From Candidatus Peregrinibacteria bacterium (lineage in GTDB: Bacteria > Patescibacteriota > Gracilibacteria > UM-FILTER-43-11), in contig JAFGNE010000012.1 in NCBI GenBank assembly GCA_016927155.1, positions 1-12,687 of the forward strand: a stretch of DNA of 12,687 nt, read 5' to 3'. Positions within the stretch are counted from its first letter, which is position 1; each line of letters opens with the position of its first letter. A program made the position numbers and the translations under genes. Below the pieces are notes generated by a model. That model did not search any database. It saw only the letters and a program-made list of their open reading frames with translations, and had not been told where the DNA came from. Below, in pieces: positions 1 to 5,792 of this stretch.

Positions 1-204
1 AGGAACGGGCTTCCCCCACCCGAAATGGGCAATAAAGATCATCAGCGTCCCCAAAAGGTCCAGATGGCGCATGGGGTTGAGGGAAACCCTCCCCGCCATT
101 TTAGCCGTGGGATCGCCTAATTTGTAGGCAGTCCAGGCATGGGCAGCCTCGTGCACGGAAATGCAGACAGCGAGCGCGATGAGGATATAGAAGAAATCAG
201 CCAT
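1..204 (-). CDS. Site-2 protease family (M50) zinc metalloprotease, N-terminal part only
   Basis: The first 68 residues read from ATG at 204 to the window edge, where the gene is cut off. A hydrophobic segment (residues 4-17) leads into HEAAH (18-22), the HExxH zinc motif of intramembrane site-2 proteases. It is followed by GDPTAKMAGRVSLNP, typical of the short prokaryotic M50 subfamily that sits wholly in the membrane. The third zinc ligand, an Asp further downstream, lies outside the window. The family cleaves membrane-embedded substrates, but the substrate here cannot be inferred. The start is preceded by an AT-rich leader with no Shine-Dalgarno. The gene is divergent from rpmB, with 63 nt between the start codons. 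The identification is firm; the function beyond the family is unknown. Confidence 0.9.
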   Translation of the reverse strand, partial: MADFFYILIALAVCISVHEAAHAWTAYKLGDPTAKMAGRVSLNPMRHLDLLGTLMIFIAHFGWGKPVP

Positions 205-213
205 GAGTTAAGT

Positions 214-242
214 TTGACAATGAAAAGTTTACATGATAACTT
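214..242 (+). promoter_or_regulatory. Candidate promoter for rpmB
   Basis: A perfect -35 TTGACA (214-219), a 17-nt spacer and a poor -10 TAACTT (237-242) lie in the divergent gap before rpmB. The expected start near 249 would give a leader of about 20 nt without a Shine-Dalgarno. The weak -10 keeps confidence moderate. Confidence 0.4.
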
Positions 243-267
243 TTTTGCGCTCTTAATATAGCAGATT

Positions 268-453
268 ATGTCTAACGTATGTGAAATTTGCGGCAAAGGC
301 CCCACAACAGGCAATAATGTCAGCCATTCCATGCGCCATACCCGAAGGCGTTTCATGCCTAATTTGGCCGACAGGAAAATTTTCGACGTGAAAACCGGAA
401 AGACCGTTAAAAAAAAGGTGTGCATGAAATGCCTGAAGACGATGACCAAATAA
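268..453 (+). CDS. rpmB: 50S ribosomal protein bL28
   Basis: A 61-residue protein of the large ribosomal subunit. The N-terminus (MSNVCEICGKGP) and the central NVSHSMRHTRRRFMPNL block are diagnostic of bL28. CEIC (Cys5/Cys8) and CMKC (Cys52/Cys55) form the two halves of a zinc ribbon, so this is the C+ (zinc-binding) form. The length is typical for short bL28 proteins. The ATG at 268 is the only sensible start; it is preceded by an AT-rich leader and no purine-rich ribosome site. It is followed by tRNA-Ser, tRNA-Thr and rpmG on the same strand, a translation-related cluster that may be partly co-transcribed. Confidence 0.97.
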   Translation: MSNVCEICGKGPTTGNNVSHSMRHTRRRFMPNLADRKIFDVKTGKTVKKKVCMKCLKTMTK

Positions 454-538
454 CACAATCAGGAAAGCCTCTCCTCTTCCCCACTGCATTTCGACCTTCG
501 GTCTCATTACGTTCGGTACGGCTTTCTCGTTACTGCCT

Positions 539-629
539 GGAGAGATCGCATAGTTGGTCTAGTGCGCTCGCTTGGAAGGCGAGTAGGGTCGAAAGGCCCT
601 CGAGGGTTCGAATCCCTCTCTCTCCGCCA
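539..629 (+). tRNA. tRNA-Ser(GGA)
   Basis: The acceptor stem GGAGAGA (539-545) pairs with TCTCTCC (619-625). The discriminator is G626 and CCA is encoded at 627-629. The anticodon stem CTCGC/GCGAG encloses loop TTGGAAG with anticodon GGA at 574-576, which reads UCC and UCU. The long variable arm (about 584-601, with inner stem GGG/CCC around TCGAAAG) is the class II feature expected of tRNA-Ser. The T arm is GAGGG-TTCGAAT-CCCTC. All helices pair. Confidence 0.97.
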
Positions 630-675
630 TTCAGAAGCAAGCATTGCCCTTCTCGGAAAAGTATAGTAGAAGCAA

Positions 676-751
676 GCCGTCATAGCTCAGTCGGTAGAGC
701 ACATCCATGGTAAGGATGGGGTCCCCGGTTCGATTCCGGGTGACGGCTCCA
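676..751 (+). tRNA. tRNA-Thr(GGT)
   Basis: The acceptor GCCGTCA (676-682) pairs with TGACGGC (741-747). The discriminator is T748 and CCA is encoded at 749-751. The anticodon stem CATCC/GGATG holds loop ATGGTAA with anticodon GGT at 709-711. The gene lies 46 nt after tRNA-Ser and 30 nt before rpmG. It is one of three threonine isoacceptors in the window; the others are at 2871 and 8882. Confidence 0.97.
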
Positions 752-781
752 TTTAAACACCTATCCCTTAAGCCCACGATT

Positions 782-964
782 ATGCCACGCGGAAAAAACA
801 CCAACGTCTATCTCATCTGCCAGGTGCCCGAATGCAAAATGCAAAATTACAAGACGCGCATCAATAAAAAGACGACCCCCAAGCTTGAACACAGCAAATT
901 CTGTCCCAAATGCAGGAAGCACACGCCTCATGCTTCGGGTAGTGAAATCAAGCATAGCAGCTAA
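782..964 (+). CDS. rpmG: 50S ribosomal protein bL33
   Basis: A 60-residue protein of the large ribosomal subunit near the E site. The start MPRGKNTNVYLICQ, the block YKTRINKKTTPKLEHSKFCP and the closing pair CPKC (Cys41/Cys44) identify bL33. The first zinc knuckle reads C13-QVPE-C18, with four residues between the cysteines; the usual form is CxxC. I chose ATG at 782. An in-frame ATG at 707 would put the start inside tRNA-Thr, which is not credible. The stop TAA (962-964) overlaps the stop of the convergent sugar transferase. No Shine-Dalgarno precedes the start. Confidence 0.95.
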   Translation: MPRGKNTNVYLICQVPECKMQNYKTRINKKTTPKLEHSKFCPKCRKHTPHASGSEIKHSS

Positions 965-2382
965 CAGCCGTCTCCCCTGAAAGGAACGAAGGCGCTTTTT
1001 AGGATAAGTTTGACGTCCATCCAGGGCGACCAGTTTTCGATGTAATAGATATCCAGTTTCACTTCGTCCTCAAAGTCGAGGTCGGAACGGCCGCTGATCT
1101 GGGCAAGGCCCGTAACGCCCGGCTTAATGGCAAAAACCTGCCGGTGGTGCTTTTGGTATTGCTCCACTTCTTCCGGCAGGTGGGGGCGAGGCCCCACCAG
1201 GCTCATGTCGCCGAAAAGAACATTAAAAAGCTGGGGGAGCTCATCAATGCTGGTTTTCCGCAAAAACTTTCCCAGGCGTGTGACACGCGGGTCATTTTTG
1301 ATCTTAAAAAGCGGACCGCTCCTTTCGTTTTGCTCCGTCAGAGAAGCTTTTAGCCTGTCGGCATCCGCGCGCATAGTGCGGAATTTATACATATTGAATA
1401 CGTGGTTGCGGTATTTGCGGCGGCTTTTGTAAATAACAGGGCCGGGAGAATCGAAGGTGATCAGCAGGGAAACGACAAGCCACAGAGGAGTGAAAATAAG
1501 GATGAGGAGGAAACTGATCGTCGTATCAAAGGCCCTTTTATACACCCTCCCCCACCCGTCCAATGGCGTTTGCTTGAGCGAGATCAGGGGGATATCGCCC
1601 ACCATTTCGGTTTCCACATTTGTGCGTTGCAGGCGGAGCAGGTCCGGGATGAAATGATACTGGATTTGGTTGGCACGACAAAAACCGAGGATATCCATAG
1701 ACGCGGAATCGCCAGCCCTGCCTTCCGCCTGGATGATTTCCTCAATATCGTATTTTTTCACGAAAAGCTCAAGGTCTTCCAAAGTGCCCACCACCTGGAG
1801 CGTGCCGGCCCTCCTTGATTCCCGCTTGTTTGAAAGCGCTCCGATCACTTTATACCGCCGGTCATTTTTGAGATAGGAATAAACATCGTCCGCCAAAGCG
1901 TCCGCGCCTATAAACAGCAGGCGCCGCTGGCCTATGCCGAAACGGAGCAGGAATGACTGGATGAAATAGACAAAAAAACGGCCGCTTAAAACAAAAAAGA
2001 GGGAAAAAAGCCAGATGTGAGCTAAGGTGATGCGAGAGAAAAAGAGCGCGTGGACAATAAGGAAATAATAAGCGATGATGAACATCACCCAGGCGGAAAC
2101 AAGGAAAACGATTTTGATGAGCATGCGCCTGAGCGGTTCGGTGAGCTTCATGCTATAAAGCCCGCTGAAGATAAAAAGGACAAGCAGGCCCGTCGTGGCC
2201 ACAAGCGCGAACCGGAGATATTCCATAAAAGGGGGGAGCAGCGTGGGCTGGAAAACATACTGGACTCCGGGGATGAGGTCGGTGAACGGCCGGATGGTGT
2301 AGGCGAGCAGGAAAGCGGCCATGATGGCGATAAAATCCATCGGCAACTTAAGCGCTCCGAAAAATATTTCCGATTTTTTCAT
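961..2382 (-). CDS. Polyprenyl-phosphate sugar-1-phosphate transferase (WcaJ/CpsE-like)
   Basis: A 473-residue membrane enzyme of the exopolysaccharide polyprenyl glycosylphosphotransferase family. It moves a sugar-1-phosphate from a nucleotide sugar to a lipid (undecaprenyl-type) phosphate and so starts assembly of a surface glycan. Four hydrophobic segments (about 13-33, 60-78, 88-110, 120-142) precede a Rossmann-like CoA-binding-3 domain (LLFIGADALADD, 155-166). A fifth segment (285-310) leads into the catalytic bacterial sugar transferase domain with KFRTM (333-337), DELPQLFNV (380-388, acidic pair D380/E381), SLVGPRP (394-400) and KPGVTGLAQISGR (420-432). The sugar is probably glucose or galactose but cannot be told from sequence. 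The gene begins 14 nt after the RNase P RNA on the same strand and may share its transcript. Upstream lies a 3-codon ORF, ATG at 2390, whose TGA overlaps this start. Confidence 0.95.
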   Translation of the reverse strand: MKKSEIFFGALKLPMDFIAIMAAFLLAYTIRPFTDLIPGVQYVFQPTLLPPFMEYLRFALVATTGLLVLFIFSGLYSMKLTEPLRRMLIKIVFLVSAWVMFIIAYYFLIVHALFFSRITLAHIWLFSLFFVLSGRFFVYFIQSFLLRFGIGQRRLLFIGADALADDVYSYLKNDRRYKVIGALSNKRESRRAGTLQVVGTLEDLELFVKKYDIEEIIQAEGRAGDSASMDILGFCRANQIQYHFIPDLLRLQRTNVETEMVGDIPLISLKQTPLDGWGRVYKRAFDTTISFLLILIFTPLWLVVSLLITFDSPGPVIYKSRRKYRNHVFNMYKFRTMRADADRLKASLTEQNERSGPLFKIKNDPRVTRLGKFLRKTSIDELPQLFNVLFGDMSLVGPRPHLPEEVEQYQKHHRQVFAIKPGVTGLAQISGRSDLDFEDEVKLDIYYIENWSPWMDVKLILKSAFVPFRGDGC

Positions 2383-2396
2383 GCGGGCATGATAAT

Positions 2397-2777
2397 CCTT
2401 TGTTTAATTTAAACTCATAAGCCGAGTTCTGTCCCGGTTGCCCGGGGGCAGTCATCTATCTGATCCGCCTGAGGCGGGCTCTTAGCGGTTGCGAAGCCGG
2501 TTCCGCAAGCGGCGGAAAATTCCGGATTCCCATGCAACCTTGCACCAAGCGGGGTTTACCGCCCCGGCCGATCGCTCGGCGGGGACCGCGTTCATTACCG
2601 CGGACTTTTCACCCTTATCCTGGGGGAACCCAGGAAGGAATGGTCTCTGTGGCACTTTCCCTTGCCCGGCATTACTGCCAAGCCGGCACGCCGTTAGCGG
2701 CCGCTTTGCTTTGTGGTGCTCGGACTTTCCTCCCCGCCAAGGCGGGGCGACTGCTACGGTTTAAAATAAACAAAAGG
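2397..2777 (-). ncRNA. rnpB: RNase P RNA (type A-like)
   Basis: This is the catalytic RNA that trims 5' leaders from tRNA precursors. Read on the minus strand it contains GGAAAGTCCGAGC (2731-2718), AGTGCCACAGAGA and GGATAAGGGTGAAA in the middle, GGTAAACCCC (2560-2551; P15 loop, where GGU pairs with tRNA CCA), and the 3' signature ACAGAACTCGGCTTA (2432-2418). The flanks at 2777-2759 and 2414-2397 are near-perfect complements of about 18 bp, an extended P1 helix. A candidate extended -10 (2785-2793) would start transcription at about 2778, which agrees with this 5' end. The core is about 2411-2762; the outer limits follow the helix. The GGU loop suits the encoded CCA of all seven tRNAs here. 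No terminator is visible before the sugar transferase. Confidence 0.95.
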
Positions 2778-2784
2778 TGATTTT

Positions 2785-2793
2785 CTTATATCA
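2785..2793 (-). promoter_or_regulatory. Candidate extended -10 promoter of rnpB
   Basis: On the minus strand the sequence reads TG-A-TATAAG (2793 to 2785), a TGn extended -10 with five of six bases matching TATAAT. There is no good -35, as is common for extended -10 promoters. The predicted start, about 2778, coincides with the outer end of the P1 helix. Confidence 0.45.
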
Positions 2794-2820
2794 CAATTAC
2801 GCCCGCAAGACCAGATTTCT

Positions 2821-2848
2821 TTGCGTTTAAAAAAGGATAAGTTAAAAT
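2821..2848 (+). promoter_or_regulatory. Promoter of the tRNA-Thr(TGT)/tRNA-Pro(TGG) unit
   Basis: The -35 is TTGCGT (2821-2826), the spacer is 16 nt and the -10 is TAAAAT (2843-2848), followed by ACGG. The same boxes with the same spacing occur at 8828-8855 before the sister tRNA unit. This repetition is the strongest support. Transcription runs divergently from rnpB. Confidence 0.6.
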
Positions 2849-2870
2849 ACGGCAGAAGGCATATCTTTTT

Positions 2871-2946
2871 GCCGCTTTAGCTCAGCTGGTAGAGCAATCG
2901 CTTTGTAAGCGATGGGTCGTCGGTTCAAGTCCGACAAGCGGCTCCA
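2871..2946 (+). tRNA. tRNA-Thr(TGT)
   Basis: The acceptor GCCGCTT (2871-2877) pairs with AAGCGGC (2936-2942). The discriminator is T2943 and CCA is encoded at 2944-2946. The anticodon stem ATCGC/GCGAT encloses loop TTTGTAA with anticodon TGT at 2904-2906, reading ACA and probably other ACN codons by wobble. It is the first member of a Thr-Pro pair. Confidence 0.97.
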
Positions 2947-2992
2947 CTCGATACAGGAATTCTAATTGTCTTTTACTAGAAGGGAAACACTC

Positions 2993-3046
2993 AAAAATGC
3001 TTAATTCTTCTCCGCTGCGCTTCGCGGAATTTGCGCATTTTTTTCC
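2993..3046 (+). terminator. Terminator-like hairpin between tRNA-Thr and tRNA-Pro
   Basis: AAAAATGC (2993-3000) pairs with GCATTTTT (3035-3042), with an inner stem TCCGC/GCGGA (3011-3015/3024-3028) and a T run ending at 3044. The outer stem is AT-rich and the interior is long, so it may be a partial terminator or just a structured spacer. It lies within the stretch of about 100 nt that the sister unit at 8958-9020 lacks. Confidence 0.35.
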
Positions 3047-3078
3047 TCACTACGCAACGCCCTCGGCTTTGCTCGGGC
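3045..3078 (+). repeat. Member of a degenerate dispersed intergenic repeat
   Basis: The segment from CCTCACTACGCAACG to GGCTTTGCTCGGGC resembles the minus strand of 7634-7666 (CTTCACTCCGGCAAC to AGCTTTGTTCGGGC). In both copies a CTCGCATC follows further on (3101-3108 here; 7621-7614 on the minus strand there). A weaker relative may sit at about 501-529 before tRNA-Ser. All are next to tRNA genes. The similarity was aligned by eye, with gaps. Confidence 0.4.
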
Positions 3079-3084
3079 TAGCTT

Positions 3085-3112
3085 CGTTCGGACCGTGTTT
3101 CTCGCATCTTAT
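3085..3112 (+). repeat. tRNA-Pro 5' leader repeat, copy 1
   Basis: These 28 nt immediately upstream of tRNA-Pro(TGG) match 25 of 28 positions of 8993-9020, which sits immediately upstream of tRNA-Pro(CGG). Both end in GCATCTTAT. It is part of the duplicated unit and forms the 3' side of a conserved spacer stem. Confidence 0.8.
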
Positions 3113-3188
3113 CGGGGAGTGGCGCAGTTGGTAGCGCGCGTGGTTTGGGACCACGAGGCCGCAGGTTCGAGTCCTGTCTCCCCGACCA
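3113..3188 (+). tRNA. tRNA-Pro(TGG)
   Basis: The acceptor CGGGGAG (3113-3119) pairs with CTCCCCG (3178-3184). The discriminator is A3185 and CCA is encoded at 3186-3188. The anticodon stem CGTGG/CCACG holds loop TTTGGGA with anticodon TGG at 3146-3148. The 5' C-G first pair and G-rich acceptor are usual for bacterial tRNA-Pro. It is the second gene of the unit beginning at 2821. Confidence 0.97.
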
Positions 3189-3221
3189 AAAAATAATGCA
3201 ATAAAATGAATCAGTTTTCCG

Positions 3222-3227
3222 TATAAT
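3222..3227 (+). promoter_or_regulatory. Candidate -10 box of the efflux operon
   Basis: A perfect TATAAT at 3222-3227 lies 47 nt before the adaptor gene, in the AT-rich gap after tRNA-Pro. No convincing -35 is present at the proper distance, so activator dependence or a chance match are both possible. Confidence 0.4.
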
Positions 3228-3274
3228 ATTCTGAAACACGAAATTGCGCAGGATTATTTTAGTCATAAAAACCT

Positions 3275-5068
3275 ATGGTGGAAAAAATTAAAAAATTTAC
3301 CGGTGAACGTCCGGTGGTCTCGGTAGCCATTTTGGCTGCGGCCCTTTTTATTTTTTATCTCATTTATGGTGCGTTCACGGATACGTCGGGGGAAACCCGT
3401 TACGTGACGGCCGCTGTTGAAAAAGGGACCATCACTTCTTCTGTCGCGGGGACTGGTCAGGTTTCCGTGCTGAGCCAGATCGAACTCAAGCCTAAAGCTT
3501 CGGGCGATGTGGTCAAAGTGTATATGACGGAAGGCCAGTCGGTAAAAGCCGGCGCTTTGCTGGTCCAGTTGGATTCAAGTGAAGCTGCAAAAACGGTTCG
3601 CGACGCCAAAGTCAGCCTGGAGAGCGCTAAAATTTCCCTGGAAAAGCTGCAGCAGCCGGCCGACGCGCTTTCCTACACCCAGGCTCAAAACTCCCTGACG
3701 TCCGCGAAACAGGCGAAGGAAAAAGCGGAAAGTGACCTGGAAAAAGCGTACGATGACACGTTCACGTCCATTTCCAACACTTTTCTGGATATGCCTTCCG
3801 TGGCTACAGGCGTCGATAATGTCCTTTACCGTTTTGATTACAGCCAGGGGCAAAAAAATATCGATTATTATTTTGACCTGATAAACCATCTGGAGGAAGA
3901 AACGAATATCGGAAAATACAAGGACAACGCCGATTCCACTTATCAAACCGCCCGCAAAGCTTATGACCAGAATTTTTTGGATTACAAGGCCACAAGCCGT
4001 TACGCGGCCACGGAAGAAATTGAAACACTGCTCAATGAAACTTACGATATGGCAAAATCGGTCGCCGAAGCGGTGAAAAACACCGAAAATTATCTCAGTT
4101 TTGTCAAAGACAGGCTTTCCCAAAGAAACCTGGACATCCCCTCTCAGCTCACCGCACATCAAACAAACCTGGCGAATTATACCGAAACGGTCAATACCCA
4201 CCTTGTCAGCCTGCTGAATGCCAAAAACACGATCAAGAATTGCAAGGATACCATCAATGCAAACAACCTCACCATCAAAGAAAAAACGGAAGCGGTGGCT
4301 CAGCTGGAAGCGGGAACAGACCCCCTGGATATCAAATCCGCTGAATTGGCTGTGCGTCAAAAGCAAAACGCGCTTTATGACGCGAACCAGACCCTCGGCA
4401 ACTATTCCGTCCGCGCCCCCTTTGACGGCATCATCGCCGGTATCAGCGTAAAAAAAGGAGGATCTGTCAGTTCCGGCACTTCAATGGGCACCCTCATCAC
4501 CAATCAGCGTTTGGCTGAAATCTCATTAAATGAAGTGGATGTGGCCAAAATCAGCATAGGCGACAAGGCCGTCCTTACGTTTGACGCCATTGAAGACCTG
4601 ACGCTCACAGGAGCGGTCCAGGAAATCGATACGCTGGGTACGGTTAATCAGGGAGTGGTGAGCTACAATGCGCGGATCGGTTTTGACACGCAGGACGAAC
4701 GTGTCAAAGTCGGTATGAGCGTCAGCGCTTCCGTCATCACGGAAGTGAAGCAGGACATTTTGATTGTCCCCAACAGCGCCGTAAAAACCCAAGGTAATTT
4801 TTATTATGTGGAAATGTTGGATGCTTCCCTTTCCGCTTCAGACGGCAGCCAGGGGGTAGTTTCCCTTGTTCCTCCAAAACAGCAAGCAGTTGAAATCGGC
4901 CTTTCCAATGATGATTATACTGAAATCCTTTCCGGGCTCAATGAAGGCGACCAGGTGGTCACGAGGACCATTACCGCAAGTAAAATAAGCACGACAACCG
5001 GTACAGGCGCCGGTACGGCGCGCGGAGTAACCGGTATTTTTAGCGGCGGAGGCGGTCCGCCCCGTTAA
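3275..5068 (+). CDS. HlyD/MacA-type adaptor subunit of an ABC export system, with a very long helical domain
   Basis: A 597-residue membrane-fusion/adaptor protein. The N-terminal cytoplasmic stub is followed by one transmembrane segment (about 15-33), so the bulk is extracytoplasmic. The biotinyl-lipoyl-like domain is split: first half at 66-100 (KPKASGDVVKVYMTEGQSVKAG), second half at about 376-400 (YSVRAPFDGIIAG). Between them lie about 275 mostly helical residues rich in Ala, Lys, Glu and Gln. A beta-barrel (about 412-490) and membrane-proximal domain (about 492-565) follow, then a Gly/Thr-rich tail. MacA itself is about 370 residues, and the excess is almost all in the helical hairpin. 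It is the first gene of the operon, 16 nt before the ATPase, and probably delivers or gates the substrate of that transporter. No TolC-like partner is in the window. No Shine-Dalgarno. The substrate is unknown. Confidence 0.92.
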   Translation: MVEKIKKFTGERPVVSVAILAAALFIFYLIYGAFTDTSGETRYVTAAVEKGTITSSVAGTGQVSVLSQIELKPKASGDVVKVYMTEGQSVKAGALLVQLDSSEAAKTVRDAKVSLESAKISLEKLQQPADALSYTQAQNSLTSAKQAKEKAESDLEKAYDDTFTSISNTFLDMPSVATGVDNVLYRFDYSQGQKNIDYYFDLINHLEEETNIGKYKDNADSTYQTARKAYDQNFLDYKATSRYAATEEIETLLNETYDMAKSVAEAVKNTENYLSFVKDRLSQRNLDIPSQLTAHQTNLANYTETVNTHLVSLLNAKNTIKNCKDTINANNLTIKEKTEAVAQLEAGTDPLDIKSAELAVRQKQNALYDANQTLGNYSVRAPFDGIIAGISVKKGGSVSSGTSMGTLITNQRLAEISLNEVDVAKISIGDKAVLTFDAIEDLTLTGAVQEIDTLGTVNQGVVSYNARIGFDTQDERVKVGMSVSASVITEVKQDILIVPNSAVKTQGNFYYVEMLDASLSASDGSQGVVSLVPPKQQAVEIGLSNDDYTEILSGLNEGDQVVTRTITASKISTTTGTGAGTARGVTGIFSGGGGPPR

Positions 5069-5084
5069 TTTTTCAACAACCGGC

Positions 5085-5792
5085 ATGATCGAAATCAAGG
5101 ATATAACCAAAACTTATAAAACGGGAAATATCGCATTCCAGGCTCTGAAAGGGGTTAGTTTTAAAATCAATGACGGTGAATTTGTGGCGATTATGGGCCC
5201 CTCGGGCTCCGGAAAATCCACTCTGATGCATATCATAGGCGCGCTGGACACGCCGACAAGCGGGACGTATCTTCTCGATAAAAAAGATGTTTCCAAATTA
5301 AGCGAAGACGAGCTGACCGATATCAGGAAAGATAAAATCGGCTTCGTGTTCCAGACGTTTAATTTGCTTCCCCGCGCCACGGTGCTCCGGAACGTCATGC
5401 TCCCCCTCATTTATGCGGAAGTGGATCCGGATGAACGGAAACGCCGTGCTGAAGCCGCGCTTACTGCGGCAGGACTGGATACGGAACATTTTTCTCATCT
5501 CTCCAACCAGCTTTCGGGAGGGCAGATCCAGCGTGTGGCCATCGCCCGCGCCTTGGTCAACAACCCTTCCCTCATCCTGGCCGATGAACCTACCGGTAAT
5601 CTCGACACGAAAACAGGGGAAATCGTCCTCGGGACTTTCCAGAAACTTAACGAGGAACAGGGCCGGACCATCATCCTTGTCACCCATGAACATGATGTCG
5701 CCGCCCATGCCAGACGGATCATCCATATCAAAGACGGGCAAGTGCTTTCGGATACCGACGGCCATATGAGGAAAATAATCAAGCGTCCATGA
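5085..5792 (+). CDS. ABC transporter ATP-binding protein (MacB/LolD-type)
   Basis: A 235-residue cytoplasmic ATPase that powers the permease encoded next to it. Walker A is GPSGSGKST (38-46), the Q-loop is FVFQ (Gln90), the ABC signature is LSGGQ (143-147), Walker B is LILADE (163-168, catalytic Glu168), the D-loop is GNLD and the H-loop is His201. The sequence context (GALDTPTSG, TFNLLPRATVLRNV, DEPTGNLD) places it in the MacB/LolD/FtsE group of mechanotransmission-type transporters, not the importers. The full length is normal. The stop TGA overlaps the permease start in ATGA (5789-5792), a sign of translational coupling. There is no Shine-Dalgarno upstream. Confidence 0.97.
   Translation: MIEIKDITKTYKTGNIAFQALKGVSFKINDGEFVAIMGPSGSGKSTLMHIIGALDTPTSGTYLLDKKDVSKLSEDELTDIRKDKIGFVFQTFNLLPRATVLRNVMLPLIYAEVDPDERKRRAEAALTAAGLDTEHFSHLSNQLSGGQIQRVAIARALVNNPSLILADEPTGNLDTKTGEIVLGTFQKLNEEQGRTIILVTHEHDVAAHARRIIHIKDGQVLSDTDGHMRKIIKRP

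Noticed and set aside
633..677. 10-nt direct repeat AGAAGCAAGC at 633-642 and 668-677
   Set aside because: It is short, and the second copy runs into tRNA-Thr; chance or local slippage is enough to explain it.
420..713. A 97-codon plus-strand ORF overlapping the end of rpmB and both tRNAs
   Set aside because: It crosses tRNA-Ser and tRNA-Thr and has no protein-like conservation.
707..781. N-terminal extension of bL33 from the ATG at 707
   Set aside because: It would start inside tRNA-Thr; bL33 homologues begin near residue MPRGK at 782.
2489..2780. Two overlapping plus-strand ORFs
   Set aside because: They are the reverse complement of the RNase P RNA, whose conserved motifs explain the sequence.
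3575..4366. A 263-codon ORF on the minus strand
   Set aside because: It lies wholly antisense to the adaptor gene, whose protein has clear family motifs; its own translation has no recognisable domain.
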